From Desulfovibrio sp. UBA2564 (GTDB lineage Bacteria; Desulfobacterota; Desulfovibrionia; Desulfovibrionales; Desulfovibrionaceae), in contig DDLU01000204.1 of assembly GCA_002340305.1 (NCBI GenBank), positions 1 through 9,704 of the forward strand: DNA of 9,704 bases, read 5' to 3'. A program made the position numbers and the translations under genes. Positions 7,340 through 9,704 of this stretch are shown piece by piece. Under the pieces are notes generated by a model, which was not told where the DNA came from, searched no databases, and worked only from the letters and a program-made list of their open reading frames with translations. The number at the start of each line of letters is the position of its first letter. Positions within the stretch are counted from its first letter, which is position 1.

Positions 7340-8728
7340 CTAATGTCCCCCGCACTTGTCGCCGTAGTGGGTGTGCAGAAGTTCATGCGATCTGTGACCG
7401 AGCGGTTCTCCAAGATACTTCTCATAAAGAGCCACAACGGACTCATTCTTATGCGAAGCACGTACAGGCAATTCTTTATCATGACGGTGCAAGCCGCCAC
7501 GGCGTTTAGCAATTGCATCAGCACGATCAACTCCGGGCAGTAATTTGGGCTGTCCTCCCCCGGCGACGCAACCGCCGGGGCAGCACATGACTTCCATAAA
7601 ATCGAAGTCGGCTTTTCCGGCCCGCACATCTTCAAGAAGAGGTGCGGCGTTTGCCAAACCGGAAACAACAACAGCCCGGAAGTTTTTCCCGGCCACATCC
7701 ACAGAAGCTCTGTGGATACCCTCGCCCGCCGGAAAAAACTTCACCCCGCTTTCTGAAACATCTTTTCCAGTGGTTACAGCAATGGCTGTACGCAATGCTG
7801 CTTCCATTACTCCACCGGTAGCCCCGAAAATTACACCTGCCCCGGAATAAAGCCCCATGGGAACGTCAAATTCCTCTTCAGGCATGGCGGTAAGATCAAT
7901 ATTCTTTGCCTTGAGCATTGCCGCAAGCTCGGTCACGGTCAGCACCGCATCGACATCCGGCACCCCACTGGCCTGCATTTCAGGACGAGCTGCTTCATGT
8001 TTTTTGGCTGTACAGGGCATAACCGCAACGCTGGCGATGGACTCCGGTCCTACCCCGGCAATCTCGGCACCATAAGTTTTGAAGAGCGCCCCCGCCATCT
8101 GCTGCGGGGACTTACAACTTGAAAGATGCTCGGTCAGGTCAGGCCATGCGGTTTCCATGTAACGCACCCAACCCGGACAACAGGAAGTAAACATGGGCAG
8201 CGGTCCGCCGGACTCAATACGCTGCAACAGCTCCGAGGACTCTTCCATGATGGTCACATCTGCCGCGAAAATTGTATCGTAGACAGCATCAAAGCCAAGA
8301 CGGCGCAAAGATGCGGCGAGCTGTCCCGGAGTCAGGGTTCCCGGAGCAAGGCCGTATTCCTCGGCAATGGAAGTACGTACTGCCGGGGCACACTGCACCA
8401 TGGATTTCTTAGCCGGATCGCTAAGCAGTGCTGAAACACGTTTAATGTCACTACGAAAATGGGCAGCAAAAAGCAGTGACTGATCATCAGCATCGAGACC
8501 GCGCTCTTTACGCATCGCAGGAAGATTTTCCGCAACATCATCAAATGGTGAAACAAATGCTGAACAAGCCAGCACACACTGCCCACAGATCACACACTTG
8601 GAAGTATCAATGCTTTGCGGTTGGCCCTCAGCACCAATAATTGCATCAACAGGACAAACTTCGGCACAACGGCGGCACCCGGTACAGACGGCCTGATCAA
8701 TAGCTACAACTTGGGTAAGATTTTCCAT
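7340..8728 (-). CDS. hydA: cytoplasmic monomeric [FeFe] hydrogenase, group A
   Basis: This enzyme interconverts H2 with protons and electrons. The 462 residues begin with two [4Fe-4S] motifs (C15-C18-C21-C25 and C45-C48-C51-C55). The H-cluster domain follows with all three signatures: TSCCPGW (181-187), where C183 is the proton-transfer cysteine and C184 a cluster ligand; MPCTAKKHE (237-245) with C239; and EVMCCPGGCVAGGGQP (379-394) with ligands C383 and C387. The C-terminus has the LLHTHY segment typical of the small-subunit region fused onto monomeric enzymes, then a short CGGH tail. There is no [2Fe-2S] or extra N-terminal domain and no Tat signal, so it is soluble and cytoplasmic, unlike the periplasmic HydAB of Desulfovibrio. 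Retention of the proton-transfer cysteine argues for a catalytic enzyme rather than a sensory one. The start overlaps the upstream stop as TAATG, so it is coupled to the first ferredoxin gene. Confidence 0.96.
   Translation of the reverse strand: MENLTQVVAIDQAVCTGCRRCAEVCPVDAIIGAEGQPQSIDTSKCVICGQCVLACSAFVSPFDDVAENLPAMRKERGLDADDQSLLFAAHFRSDIKRVSALLSDPAKKSMVQCAPAVRTSIAEEYGLAPGTLTPGQLAASLRRLGFDAVYDTIFAADVTIMEESSELLQRIESGGPLPMFTSCCPGWVRYMETAWPDLTEHLSSCKSPQQMAGALFKTYGAEIAGVGPESIASVAVMPCTAKKHEAARPEMQASGVPDVDAVLTVTELAAMLKAKNIDLTAMPEEEFDVPMGLYSGAGVIFGATGGVMEAALRTAIAVTTGKDVSESGVKFFPAGEGIHRASVDVAGKNFRAVVVSGLANAAPLLEDVRAGKADFDFMEVMCCPGGCVAGGGQPKLLPGVDRADAIAKRRGGLHRHDKELPVRASHKNESVVALYEKYLGEPLGHRSHELLHTHYGDKCGGH
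7346..7351 (-). promoter_or_regulatory. ribosome-binding site that sets the start of the second ferredoxin gene
   Basis: GGGGGA lies on the minus strand inside the end of hydA, 8 nt before the ATG at 7337. The spacing suits that ATG rather than the upstream GTG at 7355, which it follows. Its placement within the hydA coding region implies coupled translation of the two subunits. Confidence 0.7.
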
Positions 8729-9330
8729 TACCGCTCCTCCCCTGATCTAAAATCAGTTCTGGTATCCACCCCGGCAAGAGCTAAGGCTGCTTCAATATTA
8801 CGGCGTTTTTTAACCTTCATAGGATCCACCAAAATCAACGCATCCTTAGGGCAGGCTTCTACGCAGGCCGGTCCGTTTTCCCGCTCATGGCAAAGATCAC
8901 ATTTACTAGCCAAAAGTGCAGGTTCAAGGATAAAGGTATCAGAATTCTGCGGATCAACAACCTTGCGCAATGCGGGACGACCGTCTTTCCAGATCTGGGC
9001 CATTTCCATTGCACCGACCGGACAGGCGGCAAGGCAGGTTTTGCAGCCGACACAGTATTCCTCATCAACCAGCACACCGGAATCCGTACGCTGAATGGCA
9101 CCATTGGGACAGACTGCGGCGCAAGGTGCGTCCTCACAGTGACGACAGCCCACCGGAACACAAATTTCTTCGACGCGGGTTAGATAAAGCCGGGGAGCAA
9201 TAGAACCTTGCAGACTTCCCACAGACACACCGCCCTGCACATGGGCAGCACCGCAGGCCAGCTCACAAGCCCGGCAGCCGATGCATTTGGCAGCACTGGC
9301 AAGAATAAAAGAATTTAAACGGGATGACAT
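8728..9330 (-). CDS. four-cluster [4Fe-4S] ferredoxin subunit, HycB/HydN type (first copy, formate dehydrogenase side)
   Basis: This is a predicted electron carrier between the formate dehydrogenase encoded just upstream and the hydrogenase encoded just downstream. It has 200 residues and four cysteine quartets: C16-C19-C22-C26, C62-C65-C70-C74 (CRHCEDAPCAAVCP), C93-C96-C99-C103 (CVGCKTCLAACP) and C144-C147-C156-C160 (CDLC...CVEACP). It is clearly a paralogue of the second ferredoxin gene but has a longer insert before the fourth motif and an extra, highly charged, probably helical C-terminal tail (about 170-200, with KVKKRR). The ATG lies 16 nt inside the end of the formate dehydrogenase gene and is preceded by AAAGGAAG, so the genes overlap and are probably co-translated. 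Tail-mediated assembly, as known for one HycB subunit of hydrogen-dependent CO2 reductase, is only a possibility. Confidence 0.94.
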   Translation of the reverse strand: MSSRLNSFILASAAKCIGCRACELACGAAHVQGGVSVGSLQGSIAPRLYLTRVEEICVPVGCRHCEDAPCAAVCPNGAIQRTDSGVLVDEEYCVGCKTCLAACPVGAMEMAQIWKDGRPALRKVVDPQNSDTFILEPALLASKCDLCHERENGPACVEACPKDALILVDPMKVKKRRNIEAALALAGVDTRTDFRSGEER

Positions 9331-9704
9331 GATCTTTCTTCCTTTATGGATATGGAAACCTGTATGTCTTCAGGTTCCTTAAATTTACGGACAGAAACAG
9401 CGCAGACTTTTAATTGCGGAGTTCCGGTCACCGGATCAGCAGCAGAAGTAGTCAGCAGGTTTGCCGGACTCTCTGAAAAATGAAATGTCATAAAGATCAG
9501 TCCCCGGCGGACTCGTTCGGTAACCCATGCACGGGCCTTCACTATCCCCCGGCGGGAGCTGACTTCGACCAATTCACCGTCAACAATACTGTACTTGGCA
9601 GCATCAGCGGGATGAATCTCCACAAGCTCTTCAGGCCATGTCCCGGCAAGCCCGAAACAGCGGCGGGTCATGGTCGCAGTATGGTAATGTGCGACGACCC
9701 TTCC
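9315..9704 (-). CDS. fdhF: formate dehydrogenase catalytic subunit, C-terminal fragment (5' end outside the window)
   Basis: Only the last 129 residues are visible; the frame is open to the window edge, and the internal ATG at 9671 is not the start. The fragment is the C-terminal molybdopterin-dinucleotide-binding domain: GRVVAHYHTATMTRR at its beginning, EIHPADAAKYSIVDGE, VEVSSRRGIVKARAWVT, then MTFHFSESPANLLTT and DPVTGTPQLKVCAV. These are typical of bacterial formate dehydrogenases, with the HYHT and MTRR stretch that contacts the cofactor. The catalytic Sec/Cys, the N-terminal [4Fe-4S] site and any signal peptide lie outside, so metal type (Mo or W), selenocysteine use and subcellular location cannot be read here. 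The ferredoxin and cytoplasmic hydrogenase genes that follow argue for a soluble formate dehydrogenase-hydrogenase complex. The domain alone could also belong to another member of the family. Confidence 0.85.
   Translation of the reverse strand, partial: GRVVAHYHTATMTRRCFGLAGTWPEELVEIHPADAAKYSIVDGELVEVSSRRGIVKARAWVTERVRRGLIFMTFHFSESPANLLTTSAADPVTGTPQLKVCAVSVRKFKEPEDIQVSISIKEERSCHPV

Noticed and set aside
7338..7355. Upstream GTG start for the second ferredoxin, adding six residues
   Set aside because: It would overlap hydA, its ribosome-binding site is poor, and the paralogue aligns with the ATG at 7337.
8615..9094. Open frame of 159 codons on the plus strand
   Set aside because: It is antisense to the cysteine-rich ferredoxin and hydA genes; its composition reflects the complement of those motifs, not a protein family.

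Overview
This window looks like a stretch of chromosome from an anaerobic, hydrogen-metabolising bacterium. It most likely comes from a Desulfovibrio-type sulfate reducer (Desulfovibrionales, perhaps Maridesulfovibrio-like). That placement is inferred from gene content, the style of the proteins and the moderate GC content; no rRNA or other marker gene is present. All ten genes lie on the minus strand and are tightly packed, so transcription runs from high to low coordinates. The two outermost genes are cut by the window edges.

First block in transcription order (9704 to 6828), the catalytic genes. It opens with the C-terminal end of a molybdopterin formate dehydrogenase. A 200-residue polyferredoxin (HycB/HydN type, four [4Fe-4S] motifs), a cytoplasmic monomeric [FeFe] hydrogenase (462 residues, two N-terminal [4Fe-4S] motifs plus a complete H-cluster site) and a second four-cluster polyferredoxin (169 residues) follow. 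This subunit set matches soluble formate dehydrogenase-hydrogenase complexes: hydrogen-dependent CO2 reductase of acetogens, or the putative soluble formate-hydrogen lyase of some sulfate reducers. The expected reaction is H2 + CO2 <-> formate + H+, with electrons passing between the two active sites through the ferredoxin subunits.

Second block (6773 to 4167), a two-component system: a soluble PAS-domain histidine kinase and an NtrC-type, sigma54-activating response regulator. Their position between the enzyme genes and the maturation genes suggests that they control this locus, though no convincing sigma54 promoter is visible in the window.

Third block (4103 to 1), H-cluster maturation: hydG, an unrecognised 191-residue protein with a weak, catalytically degenerate phospholipase-D-like signature, hydE and hydF (3' end missing). 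Together with hydA this gives a nearly self-contained module that encodes the enzyme, its electron carriers, its regulator and its cofactor assembly.

The only non-coding gaps above 40 bases are 54 nt (6774-6827) and 63 nt (4104-4166). The second holds a GC-rich hairpin just upstream of the hydG ribosome-binding site. No RNA genes, mobile elements, CRISPR arrays or long repeats were seen. The least explained elements are the PLD-like protein inside the maturation set and the embedded two-component system.
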